The notes beneath the pieces were generated by a model. The model made no database searches. It had not been told where the DNA came from and saw only the letters and a list, made by a program, of their open reading frames with translations. Both the position numbers and the translations under genes were made by a program. A DNA stretch of 64,000 nt from Ectocarpus siliculosus (lineage: Eukaryota; Sar; Phaeophyceae; Ectocarpales; Ectocarpaceae). Positions 12,001 through 22,900 of this stretch are shown piece after piece. The stretch lies in NCBI GenBank assembly GCA_000310025.1, contig FN649737.1, forward strand, positions 694,682 through 758,681. Direction: 5' to 3'. Within the stretch, counting starts at the first letter, position 1. The number at the start of each line of letters is the position of its first letter.

Positions 12001-13784
12001 GCTGTAGCGGTACTGCTGCCGGTAGTCCTTTCATATCTGGCAGGTCCCTACGGCCTTTTGGACGTGCGGGATGGAATGAGAAACTGACTAGACTCAACCT
12101 GGATGCGTTTGGTTGAAAATAACATATGTGGCGAATGTTTATTGGTGAGTTTTGTTCGCAATTCCAAACGTACCCAATCGGACAAACGTTACTGACAATT
12201 TGTTGGGTAGTTTATCTCCCATGCCCGGCACTGATGTGCAGTTCTTCAGTCAAGAGACTTCGTATTGATTTTGATTTGTTTTTCGTATTGATTTATATCC
12301 CACTGTTGAACACTAACGGTTCCAAGGTGCTTGTTTTGACGCCAGTTGCGACCCAAGATAACGTGGCATGTGGTCCAGCCCTCCGGCCGTCTGATCATAA
12401 AATATCCTACCGTGTGTCCTGCCGCTTGTTGACCCCATGCCATGGCCATCGACAACAGCTGCTCGGGGGCGGTCTGATGAACGATGGTGGCGTCGTCAAC
12501 ATCAACGCCGGTAGTCTCTTTGAGCTCAACGGGGCCAGCGGGTCCGGTGACGGTGGCCTCGGTGGAGCAATTTACAACACGAATGCAGGCGTGGTAACGT
12601 GAGTGAGCGCGCCGCCATGCGTAGTCGTGTTGGATGTTCCCCCCAGGGGACAGACAGGTCGAATGCTGCGGATCAGGTTGGTTACCGACCAACTTTTTTC
12701 CATTTTCACTTACTGATTGTGCTGGCCCGCCATGTTTCGAACCCTCCATGATCTCACTTCACCGGCGACGTCTTCGAACGGCCGATCATGATCGGGTTAC
12801 TACGCTTCAGATCTATGTGACCAGTGTGTCAACCCACTCGCCATGGAAAGATAACTCTGGGTTAGGGTCAGGCCTGCCTACTTCAATGTTGATAGTTTGG
12901 TTCACTGACGTGCAACGGTGTTTGTTGTGTTCGTACGTGACAATAAGCCAGAGCCAAGGTGAGGCTTGAGCGAAATGCAGGTCAAGTCATACTGCCTCCG
13001 ACGCTAGTCTAGCTACCAATCCACGAGACGCGCCTTAATACCATTAGAGTCGCAATACTTGCACAGGTGCTTGTGTCACTGGTCAGTTTTTTATCAAGTG
13101 TAACAAATCCCGTTCCACGTAGACATTGTGGGGCAGGGAACTTACCCGCGGGTCAACTGCGTAGGTCTCGGCAGTTCCATTGGTGGGACAAGCGTATTTG
13201 TTTGATGCCTGAACTCATAACCGAACCAAGCCTTGGCACGAATCAGTGCTAACCTGATCTCCTAGTAAGGTAGGTCTGACTCACGGAAAGGCCCTATTTT
13301 CGTACATTCCATTACAACGCGTGGTTTGACGAATGTTCACGGGTGACCAAACTACCATAGTGTATCGTGTGGCATGCTCCTGTGGAGATCCAGTCTTCGC
13401 TTCTCGTTTTGCTGCTGGTGCACGCTCATGATTTTCACGTTGCTGTCATACAGACCTTGCCCCATGTCGCATTTCTTGCGAACGTTTCGGCTCTGTAGCA
13501 CCCAACGTCGGTTGTTCGCGTATTTCCGTCTCTTGTGATTGAAATCGCAGTCTCACATGTTTTTGAGTCTCGAGGTACCCCTGTTCCCTTCGTTGCTTCG
13601 TGTTCTCTTCGGCGTGTGTTTTCCTAGGCTGATGGGTTCGACAACTTTCAGAGAGAACGCGGCCTTCATGGGTGGAGCAATTTACACCTCTGACGGCGAT
13701 GAGGAAAACGGCGAACCCGCGTCCGTTACCACGTTCCCCGATGACACCGTGTTCGAAGACAACAGCGCCGAGGTGAGAGCGTGA
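6087..13784 (+). CDS. Secreted Pmp-like beta-helix repeat protein
   Basis: Seven exons join in phase: 6087-6380, 9676-9861, 10723-10878, 11439-11528, 11737-11820, 12459-12598, 13628-13772. Exon 1 starts with a signal peptide (MKTVSLTLIASLLAAPAAA). Later exons carry the two motifs of chlamydial polymorphic membrane proteins: GGAIYN-type (GGAIHNK, GGAIYNRG, GGGIYQ, GGAIYNTN, GGAIYT) and FxxN (FSDN, FERN, FSEN, FREN, FEDN). These build right-handed parallel beta-helices. Most exons equal one module and junctions are mostly phase 0, which permits exon gain and loss. Exon 6 must use the donor at 12599 to keep frame. No further exon was found: either splicing at 13773 leads to an exon I missed, or read-through ends at TGA 13782-13784 (about 368 residues). 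A surface or wall role is inference. Confidence 0.7.
6566..6657 (+). repeat. Perfect 46-bp tandem duplication
   Basis: Positions 6566-6611 and 6612-6657 are identical. The duplication lies in the first intron of the Pmp-like gene and has no coding potential. Confidence 0.85.
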
Positions 13785-16029
13785 ACGTAATGTTGGCATC
13801 CTTGCGTGCCCGTATCTCTTGGGGGTTGCGGACGACACGAGGCACCACGAACCCACGAATAGCGAGGAGGAGGTGGAGGCAGATGGTACCGGTTGTCTTC
13901 ATGGTGTGGGTAATGTGATGCTCGCACACGGCAATACAAACGCGATTCCCCTTCGTCCGACAGAACACGATAGTTCAAGAAACGGCTATTCGGCGTCTCT
14001 CTCTGGTACGTGCAAGTTCCCTCTGACCGAACCCTAGCTTTGATGATCATAACACAAGGCCTACAATAGTCCGGGAATTGCAACCCCGATAGGTGTGCCA
14101 GTTCGTCACCAATTCAAAAAACGAGCAAACCAATTGAGCACATCCGCCAGGAGGGATCAAGGCACGAACTGAACAGCTTCCGATCCGTCCCGCATCGACC
14201 CCGCGTTCGTTTGGAACCCACCTTCTTCAAACTAGCACTGCCCGGACGTGCACAACGGCGACAGCGACAACTGCCCAGTGGTGTAAGACATCAACCAGGT
14301 AGCGATGTGCGAGCATCAGGATGAAGACTTGTTGAGCGACTAGACGTTTGTTGTGTTTCAGGGTTGTGATGTTATGAGTGTTTCCCACCGTTCACCTGGG
14401 ATTAGGCTTGGTGTATGCATTCCCCCACGCTTAAGGGTATGTGTGGATGTGCGTAGCGACGTGTTGCCCTTTGCTTGTATTATCCCAAACGGTTTGTGAC
14501 GGGACACCATCAATAGATTCCAGCTGTGAGGTGCCGCATGCGCATGTCTTCCCACCACTTCACAAGGCATGACCCAGTGGCGCGATTCCTTGCACAAGCC
14601 AGCTAGTCTGGAGTGGGTGAGGTCTGACCATCCTCGGCGGAAGAAACGAGAAGAAAAGAGTGGTATTTCCTGCATTATTCTATGGACGACGCACATGCGG
14701 AGTAGCCGAAATGTTCTTGTCGTCGCCGTTGATGTCGTTGTTACTGAGAGGAACGTACTGTAGTAACGTGCGCCAGACGCCAATATCCGAAGTTCGCAGC
14801 ACGAAAGGCTGGAGACGTCACTCGTTAAGATATCACGCGGTGATTACAAAGTTAGAGACAGGACTATATTTGGACCAGCGTATTTGCTCAGCAGAAGCAG
14901 TCGCAAACTACTTCATCAAGTTGATTCTGCACGTTGTTCATGTAGATGTACATCTATGCAAGTGATCACGTACGCTTGACAGCGTACTTTAAATACGTGG
15001 TCAGCTGTCGTGTTGCAGCACTTCTTGCCAGCAATAACGTCGTCTCTCAGCATGCCAGCCCCGTGTTCTGAACATGTGCGATTGGTCGACGTTGATGGAT
15101 TTGTGTGGTTCCATGGTTTCGCGCCTGAAGCAAGTGCCGAGCGCGCACACCGGCCCCGTCCCGAACTATGACACACACTCTGCATGCTCGGTGAAATGCC
15201 CCGTATACACTCTGCACTCTCCGGCTGCTGTTCTCCACAAACCTTTGTTGACCGCAACGATCCAACATCATCAAGTTGCGTCTACTCCGAAGCTGCGCAT
15301 GCGCGCTTACTCTGACATACCGACACCTGCTAGCGACTACGTAATACACGGTAGTCGTGACGCGCGCAGCCACGACGAGGGATGGGTCATGCATCGCACA
15401 CGGTGCTTTAACCACCCGTCGATTGGAACGGCGTGCTAAAAGGAGTCCATAGCAGGCGTTGACAGAAAGTTTGCCCCGGAAGGGAGAAACAAAACAAAGT
15501 ACCGCAGTACCTAGCTCCTGGGCAAGGTTTGCTTAGATGGTGTGACGGGCTCTACGTGACCGCCCGATCTCCGTCCTAGCCGAAGTTTTGAGGTCATACC
15601 AAGGTACGAAATATTTTTTCTCGAGCTGGTGGTCTCACTTCGATTGTACGTATAGGCGCAAAAAATCTCAGTGGCCTAGCCGGACAGTTATCCATTCTAA
15701 GTATCCTTGCATCAACCCTATGCAACAATGATAAGCAGGGTCGGACCCCGACGAACCTGCCCGCACAATGACGAAATGCCCTGCGAGAACTGAACTGAAC
15801 AGGGAAACTTTTCGAGACCAAAACCGTTGCTGACTTGCTGGCACCACAAACATTCCACGCCAATACTACGCTCAACATGCTCGTGGTAGAAGAGGACGCG
15901 AAATTCTGCAGAGTCACATCGACTAACCGGAGAATCTCGTCGTCATCGAACGGGTAGTCGTAGTCCTCCTACTCGTCATAAAAAGACGGATAGTTAGACA
16001 ACGCCATGGTCCAACTCGTCCACGTCAGA
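13785..16029. other. Intergenic, no supported feature
   Basis: Searched for missing 3' exons of the Pmp-like gene (GGAI or FxxN motifs next to splice sites) and for antisense genes; none found. Only short unrelated open frames are present. Confidence 0.4.
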
Positions 16030-17098
16030 CCCATCATCTTCAACACCGAGCCCAAACGGCAGCCCCTCCGTGATATTAACCTTGCAGCCGGAGGGGGGGC
16101 GCCCTACCCATTCGGTGCCGGCTAACAAACACAGGTTTCGAACATTCGGAAACCCCGAAGGCCATGAAGTACCCCCCCTCGAAAACTGCGGCCAAACCGT
16201 GCCACCCCAAAAAATTGAAACCGAGCCCCAGGGCAACAAGCCCGCTTGGCCACTGAACGCCTTCAAGGGACATATCGAACTCACCACCAATCCAAAAGCT
16301 TTCAAGGCTCGCTGGCAAGGTAGTGAAGGGGCAGGAGAAGCAACTCCGGAGGACGCCAAGCTCCCCCAAACGTGTGTTCGGGTCTTTGCGTAGATGTATG
16401 TGCGCCAGAGTTACAAATTCCAAGGATTTTAGTGCCGTCGGCCACCTCACGTTGTCAATTGGCTGATCGAAGCCAGGTAGGGACAGTCTCTCGAGCCCTT
16501 GCGGTCAGATAACCTTGTGAATGGGCTGGTCGAAGTCGTCGCCGAGGAATATCTCTCGCAGGCCGGAGGGAAAATTCGCCCCATCGAGCGAATCATTGAA
16601 AGACCCTCTAGTCCAGCGATAAGTAGTCAGGTGAAACTGGAGGGCGCAGAATGACAGGCGCTCCGGCCCCGCCGGCCACGTCTCCCCTTCAACAGTCCTC
16701 TGGAACAGGAGTAGAGAAATCTCTTTGGTGCCTTCGGGGAATCGCACTTGCCTCATTTCGACGTCATCCACGCCACTAACAGCTGGCCGACGTTCAAGGC
16801 CCTCGTAAGCCTCGTACCACAATTCACTTTGCTCATATTCGTTGAGGAAGCTGCATTCCAACCTGAGTACCCTGCGAGGTTGCAGCACTCTCGTTGGTGG
16901 AATTTCGGCCTCCTGCTGTGCTTCAACCGCATGTGGGACGACCATCGCGAGGAGTGTCTGCGGAACCGCTTGGCAGATAGACATGCGCTCCACCGGGACG
17001 CCTTCCCGGCATGCGTTGCACAGACCAAGGCGAGCCTCTTGCACGCCCCGGTTGCCGATGCAGATGCCATGGCGACGACTTGTTAAGTCGACCCCACA
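16030..17098 (-). pseudogene. FNIP-like repeat protein pseudogene
   Basis: On the minus strand the frame open from about 17098 encodes a conserved N-terminus (GLCNACREGVPVERMSICQA) followed by WP...L...F(N/D).P repeats of about 22 residues (for example FPSGLREIFLGDDFDQPIHK). At 16507-16505 a TGA replaces the Trp expected in the next repeat; the frame continues with PQGLERLSLPGFDQPIDNVR, which shows a nonsense mutation inside a repeat. A donor-like site follows SLEF near 16412, a further repeat (LESFWIGGEFDMSLEGVQWP) lies near 16250-16310, and the next one (GGTSWPSGFPNVRNLCL) is in another frame. Stop plus frameshift indicate a pseudogene. It is a paralogue of the gene at 29473-33065, sharing the CNACRE N-terminus and repeat type. 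The 5' end was not found. Confidence 0.65.
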
Positions 17099-17420
17099 TT
17101 AGTGTGCACTACGGTAATAGCGCAGTCTAATATCACGCGACAAATACATACTTCGTGTGTATACTTTACATGATCAAGAAAAGAACCTCATCGCGTAAGC
17201 ATAGATAGGTGGACGGGGCTTCGTATATCCATCTCGAAGCTTTCCAAACGCTGCAACGCGAGTGACGCCCTCAAGACTACGTACTCTACTAGTGCATGCG
17301 TATTCAACCGTACTCAACGTTGTCAATCCAAATCACTTCGAGACATCCTTGCGACCACATTCATTCGCAGGGTGCCGTAAGGGTAATAATGCACAGCGGT
17401 ATGCGGAACAGCAACACGTA

Positions 17421-17443
17421 CAGTGCCGGCCCGCACTTAAGAA
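17421..17443 (+). repeat. Left terminal inverted repeat of the transposon
   Basis: 23 bp, exact inverse of 19384-19406, preceded by TA. Confidence 0.9.
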
Positions 17444-17669
17444 CCTCCTATATTGGGCGAGGCTCAGTTCTTATTGGCTGCCCCAACCCGAGCACCAGTT
17501 CTTATTTGCCAAGTTCTTATTTCGTCGTCCATTCTTCTCCAGAAAGGGGCGTTCTTGTTCTTACAGTATTTTAACATCATTTGCTATATTGTCGGCTGTC
17601 AACCATGAGCAACACTAGTACTACTGCTGTCGATACAGGAAAATACCAAGGCATGGAGCAGCAACTGTC

Positions 17670-18963
17670 AACCTTCTTGGTCGACAAGGGTGACGTTGGT
17701 CCTGCGTACCCTTCCTGATCTACTAATGCTCTCAAGCAAAACCCAGGAGCCTACAGCCGCATCCGAATCTCCGCTGTACTTGTCTAAGGGCAACTGCATC
17801 TTGCGCGTACTCTGGTCTAGCTCCAGCTGCACACAGTAGTCGTACAGGTGGCGAGTGTCCTTCTGAGATTGTTGAGTGATCAGCCCGCCAAACCACCCCA
17901 TGCCCAGCTTAACGAGCACTCCACGCCGCAAAAGCAATCTGTCAAGAGCAACGGGTTTAGCTTCTTGAATACGAAAAGCCTGCCGGGATCTCCATTCCCT
18001 GTATCTCATCCTCCGGGTCTTGTGGGTCCATGCTGTCGTCGTCGTCCAGAAGAGCTAGCTCGTCGGTCTGGAGTTGAGAGATGTCTGCGAACGAGGCAAC
18101 GGGAAACACAAGAAGTTAGGGTGTCACGTCGCCGAACTCAACCTGAACATATCATAATTTGAGTGTAGCCGGGCGCGGAAACAAGCTAACGTCAACATGA
18201 AGGACATCGTCATCAACAAAAAGAAGATGAAGAGTTGGTTTTGTGCAAAACAAACTTACCGCCGTCGTCTTCGTCGCTGGAGTCAACGCCCTCCATGAGC
18301 GTCTCACGTCCTCCATCGCCCTCCTCCGCCCGCCCCTCAGACTCATCGTTGCCGTTCTCCGAACCTTGTTCGTCGTCGCTACTGTCTTCATCGTTAGCGA
18401 AGGTATACGGCTTGTCCAAACCCTCCAAGGTGATTCGATCATCGCCCGAGCCGTCCACGGTCATGGCCATCCCGTACTTTTCGAAAAGACGGTATCGGTA
18501 CGCCTGTTGGCTGTTGAGTCTTGCCATGGCCGCTCCCATCCACTGAGCGATCAGGACGCGCCGATCAGAAGCTGTCAGCGACGCGGTTTCTCACCTCTCG
18601 AGGTTGTCCGACTGCTCGAGCCATATGTCCGTCTGCCTCCCGACTTCCACCTTGAGAAATCGTCCGGCTCCTGCATCAACTGGCTGCACCTCGTCCGTGC
18701 ACTCCGAAGGGCCATACCAGGCGAGAGTGTTGCAGTGCTTCGCAAGATACTCCTTGAACTCGTCCGTGGTCTGCGCGTGCAAGTTGTCCATCATAAGAAT
18801 GGACCTCGCCTTGGGGAGCTCACCCCGCCCGCGCATCAGGCCTTCGCGGTAGGACCTCTTCGCCCACTCCATGCAGAACTTTTGGTCGGCCCACGCGTTC
18901 TCCTGGAAGTGACGGTCAAGAATCAGACCCCTTTGTTTCAACTCTGCAAGGTTGCCAAGCTCT
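17670..18963 (-). pseudogene. Truncated DDE_1-type transposase
   Basis: Minus-strand coding remnants in three blocks. Block 1 (about 18963-18595) has RHFQENAWADQKFCMEWAKR, the catalytic-type ARSILMMDNLHAQ, and DEVQPVDAGAGRFLK, matching the second and third acidic positions of DDE_1 (PF03184) transposases. Block 2 (about 18545-18255) has EKYGMAMTVDGSGDD and a long acidic stretch. Block 3 (about 18093-17680) has AGFSYSRS followed by TAA, while LVKLGMGWFGGLITQQSQ continues in another frame. The region holding the first catalytic Asp and the DNA-binding N-terminus is missing, and block 3 is frameshifted. Introns may separate the blocks, but junction phases do not all agree, so this is called a pseudogene. 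Confidence 0.75.
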
Positions 18964-19383
18964 TTCAATATCCCATGGGATAAGGGATTGCACTGGGACA
19001 TGATCCCCCTGCACCGCAGGCAGCTCGTGGCACGCTGCACGTTGCGTGGCACACACGCTTTGCTCGGGGGCACCCAGGGGCACGACGCGTGCGTACAATG
19101 CCCACCCTCCCCCTCGAAAAAAATACAAAAGTTAATATGTATGGCATGTACCCCTCCCAAATCCAATACTCTGTACTCTGGGATCACTCCCCCCTCTTCC
19201 CTCCACCCCCCTGCGAGTATTCTTACCTGGCAGCCGCTGCATTGCTGTCGTTCTCATTTGTAGCAGCAGTTTTGCACCTCAGGTGTGTGTTCTTATTCCT
19301 AACAGGGCGTGCAGCTGAGCACGTGTTCTTACTCGGTAAATTCTCAAGTTTTGGATTTTTTTAGCATCAATTCTTAAGCCATA

Positions 19384-19406
19384 TTCTTAAGTGCGGGCCG
19401 GCACTG
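19384..19406 (-). repeat. Right terminal inverted repeat of the transposon
   Basis: 23 bp, exact inverse of 17421-17443, followed by TA. Confidence 0.9.
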
Positions 19407-19408
19407 TA

Positions 19409-19959
19409 GTGCCACAGTCTGGGAAGGACGCACGCGTCTGCATTGCGTTGTTATCCACAGGAAAAAGCGGGCGATGGTTTGTGTCAACGCAAGTTACGGC
19501 GGTTAGAGCTACTGCTTTGGCGCGTTTAGAATGGGTAGTTGTCGAGCCGTTTCTTGTAGACGCGCGCATGCTTGATACCTGCCGGGAGACGTTGAGACAG
19601 CGCGCAGGTGGAACGAGAGGACGTGAATATTCAACGGATAGTATGGAAGAAGGGAGACATTGCAATATCTTGGTATGTGGCCCCGGCTGGTTCTTGAAAC
19701 ACACACCGAACTGTCTGACTGGCGACCTATATAGTTGGAACCGAAGCACACGAAAGGTAGATACAGCAGTCCAGGGCTGGAGGGCCGTGTAGATCAAGAT
19801 ATGGGGAGACGCAAACAGGATGATGTCAGAGAATGGGGGGGTACGGAAAAAAGAAGCGCCGTTGATTGTGTGATGATTGCTCCGCGTCGCTGGTCACGCC
19901 CTGCCCGCGAACAACACCCCCACGGGAGAACACGACCACCGCGGGATAACTGGCGTACC
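19409..19959. other. Intergenic, no supported feature
   Basis: Between the transposon and the CYTH-like gene. Overlapping frames are open on both strands but show no motif, signal peptide or splice pattern. Confidence 0.4.
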
Positions 19960-22900
19960 ATGGCGCCAAAAGCCGAGTGGAGGCTCTTCGTTCCCATCGT
20001 AGACTCCCACCGAGCCCCCGCGGAAGCACGGAACATGAGCTCCCTGGTCGATCACGTCCATCCCGATGCGCGGACAGACGTGTACATCAAGGCAGATGCA
20101 GATGTTGGTGTCAAGCGAAGGGTAAGCGTGTAGAGGTTTGCGATGGCAGTGTGACTGAAGCATGACGAGTCGAGGTCAAAAGACAGGGTGAGAGCGTGCA
20201 GCCTTACGTGCTGTGGAGACAGACGACATTTTGATCGTTTTGGCTCCAGACGTGAGCGGAAATTTCTCGCGGCACTGGCTTTATTTTCAAGCTGTAGGTC
20301 AGCAGTAGACACGCGTCCCCTTTGGGTGCAGGTAAGCTCTTCGATGTGCTCAACGCAAAGGATAGTGTACCGCTAGATATTGGACCGTTGGGGTCTGCGC
20401 TGATTGATGGGCACGATTAGTCTAACCTCCGGAAATTTTGCCGAGGTGTTTCGGGCGAATACCGTTGTTCCCGGCATATGGCGGATGGCATACATACACG
20501 CGTACACAGCAGCAGCCCCTGGAGTTTCCACCACCACGTGGAGTCTACAGCATGTAGACCACTGTAGAACAGCGGTAGCTGTAAAAAATCTGGACGGCCT
20601 TGTACAGCAGTAGCACGGACGGACATCCATCTACATTTCCACACAGGCAGTACAGGCTTTTGAAAACGTCCGCGCATTTTGGTGTGGCCACCGCCAGAAT
20701 AACGCCTCAGGAACGTGCATGTGCGTGCAGGGCGTCCTGTGCTTATGCAGGCCTCCTGTTGCACGCACAGCAGTGCGAATCAGCTCGTGCCAACTACGGT
20801 GCACTGGGTACTGCATATCTGTGCTTCTCTCGCTTCTCTCCTACAAAGCAGTGCCGCGGGTGTGGTTTTCATGGCTGGCGCCGGATGCATATGTATCTAC
20901 AAAAAAAAGTCCCAAAATTTCAGGGTCGGAGGGACACCGACCAATCCGTGTGTTTCACAAACAAGTAAATAGACTTATTCGCCAATTTCTCGTGAGTGTG
21001 AAAACAGGAATGTTTCCGGGAGCACAGCGAGCAGCACAACGTCCTCTGTGTTACCACAGTGCCATCTTTGGAAATAGGGGTCGCTACAATGTTTCGGGTG
21101 CAAAAAGGCGTGGATTCGGGGACCGAAAGGATTACCAGCAGTTGATGGTTGATGGATCACGAGCATCAAGAAAAGTATTGTCATCACTACGAGGCGACAG
21201 CAGAGTTACTCCATGTGCAGACTAGACTCATCCTTCAAGAATTTTATGCGGAATGGAATTTTGACCGACTTAGAATGAAAATATCGACAATAGCAGCAGC
21301 ACGATAGTGGGGCCTAACCCGGCGGTGCTCGCTCTGTGGGGGGGGGGGTTATATCACGACCAGAGGCGTTCTCGATGGACGTCCCGGTACAGCGCCGTGA
21401 ACTGTAGTACCGTCGACGGACTTCGTTGCTCTCGGACACGTTCGCTTCGCAATTTCACCATCAACACCAACAACAACAACAACAGGGAGGCGGAGGGCTA
21501 GAGTTCAAAGCCTTGAAGCAGCGGCAGACGTTGGGCGGTGGGGTTGGTCCTGGGGCAGCTGAAACTTTCCAGAAGGTACGTGTTTTTGGTGGTGCCGATG
21601 CCGCTACAGCTGTCTCCGTGTAGGCTGCTTGCTGCCACCACTACTACAACGTGTACTTGGACTTCCTCCTCTGTGTGCCTCTATTTGGTATTGAACACCA
21701 TGAAGATGGTTCAAGCGTTTACCTGAAGAACTGCCTGTTTTACCCACGGAGTACTATTAAAGCATACATGGAGCATCAGAAATACTCATCTTTGAAACGT
21801 TGGTTGTAGCAACTACGCTTTGTCGTTGCTCTCGGATTTTCTTGCGCTAGACTCCACGGTTGTTGCTACTGTACACAGTTGCTCTTGTTGCTGATGCTGT
21901 TGTTGTTGTTGTTGGTGTTGTTGGTGTTGTTGGTCTTGGTGGTTGCGGTTGCCGATGTTTTGGTTCATTGTTGCCGCTGTTGCTACTGCTGTTCTTGCTT
22001 CGCCGGTGCCGTCTTTGGATTGGTCACTCATCACCGATTCAGGAGAATACCATGTTGTGTATGTCAATTACAAGCCAAGAACTAACCACACCTATTCCTA
22101 ACCTCCGTCCATCGCGCCTAACAACAATTGCAATGAGGTCACTCTGATTTCTCTCTCAATATATCCCCTGCGAGTAGCATGAAAAATACGACGAAAGAGG
22201 TCAAACTGGGAGTAAATCTGCGCCAAAACACATGCTTCGCCTCTCCATCTTGCTCTCTTGGCCCCCTCGTTGTCAACCACAAGAAACGACAAGTCCCAGA
22301 GCACCGTACGACCCCAGCCCGCGTTCGTGAACGAGCACTGACCAATGTTGCCTGCGCACCGCCCACCGTAAGTCTTCCATATTTCTCGCTCTCGGTTTGC
22401 GGCTTCCTCTTCAATGCCAAACGATCCCTATCAAAATTATGATCTCTCCTTTCTGCCCGTTGTTTGCTGTTTCCGTCGTTTGTTGTTGCACACGGCACCC
22501 CTGCTGGAAAGGTCATGCTCGGAGACGATGCGACTCCGGCTGAGGTCATCGAGCATCTACGTAAGGAGGCGGGGGAGGGTGAGGGCGGGGTGTCCGAAGA
22601 ATTGGAGGCGTTGATGAGCACGCCCTTAGAGGTTGCCGTGAAGAAGTCGGTGCGGAAGACGACGGTGACAGCCGGGGAGAGGAAGGCGAGCTTTGAAGTC
22701 ACAGGTGTGGGTGTGGGTGTGTTTCGTTGCGGTCTCATCCTTACGATGATGTGTTTGGTCTCCGCTATAATAATTTGCGGCCATCATGATGTTCTAACCC
22801 TAACACTAAGGTTTTATGTGTGCTCGAGTGTGCCCGAAGTCGACTAGCAACGATGTTAATCCTTCACGACTGGTGTAAGCTTGGCATGTATGACAGAAGT

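Larger units (their letters stand above)
17421..19406 (-). mobile_element. Pogo/Tc1-type DNA transposon, defective
   Basis: A 1986-bp element bounded by perfect 23-bp inverted repeats (17421-17443 and 19384-19406; each begins CAGTGCCGGCCCGCACTTAA reading inward) and flanked by TA on both sides (17419-17420 and 19407-19408). TTCTTA-type motifs recur beside both ends, as subterminal binding sites often do. Inside, the minus strand carries a broken DDE transposase. TA target duplication together with a DDE_1-type enzyme points to the Tc1/mariner-pogo group. Intact ends suggest fairly recent movement, probably driven in trans because the internal enzyme is defective. Confidence 0.85.

Noticed and set aside
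12594-12600. Donor at 12594 for exon 6 of the Pmp-like gene
   Set aside because: It leaves phase 0 and puts exon 7 in the wrong frame; the donor at 12599 (AC|GTGAGT) restores the frame.
18243-18983. 246-codon open frame on the plus strand
   Set aside because: Antisense to the transposase remnant, whose minus-strand frames carry recognisable DDE motifs.
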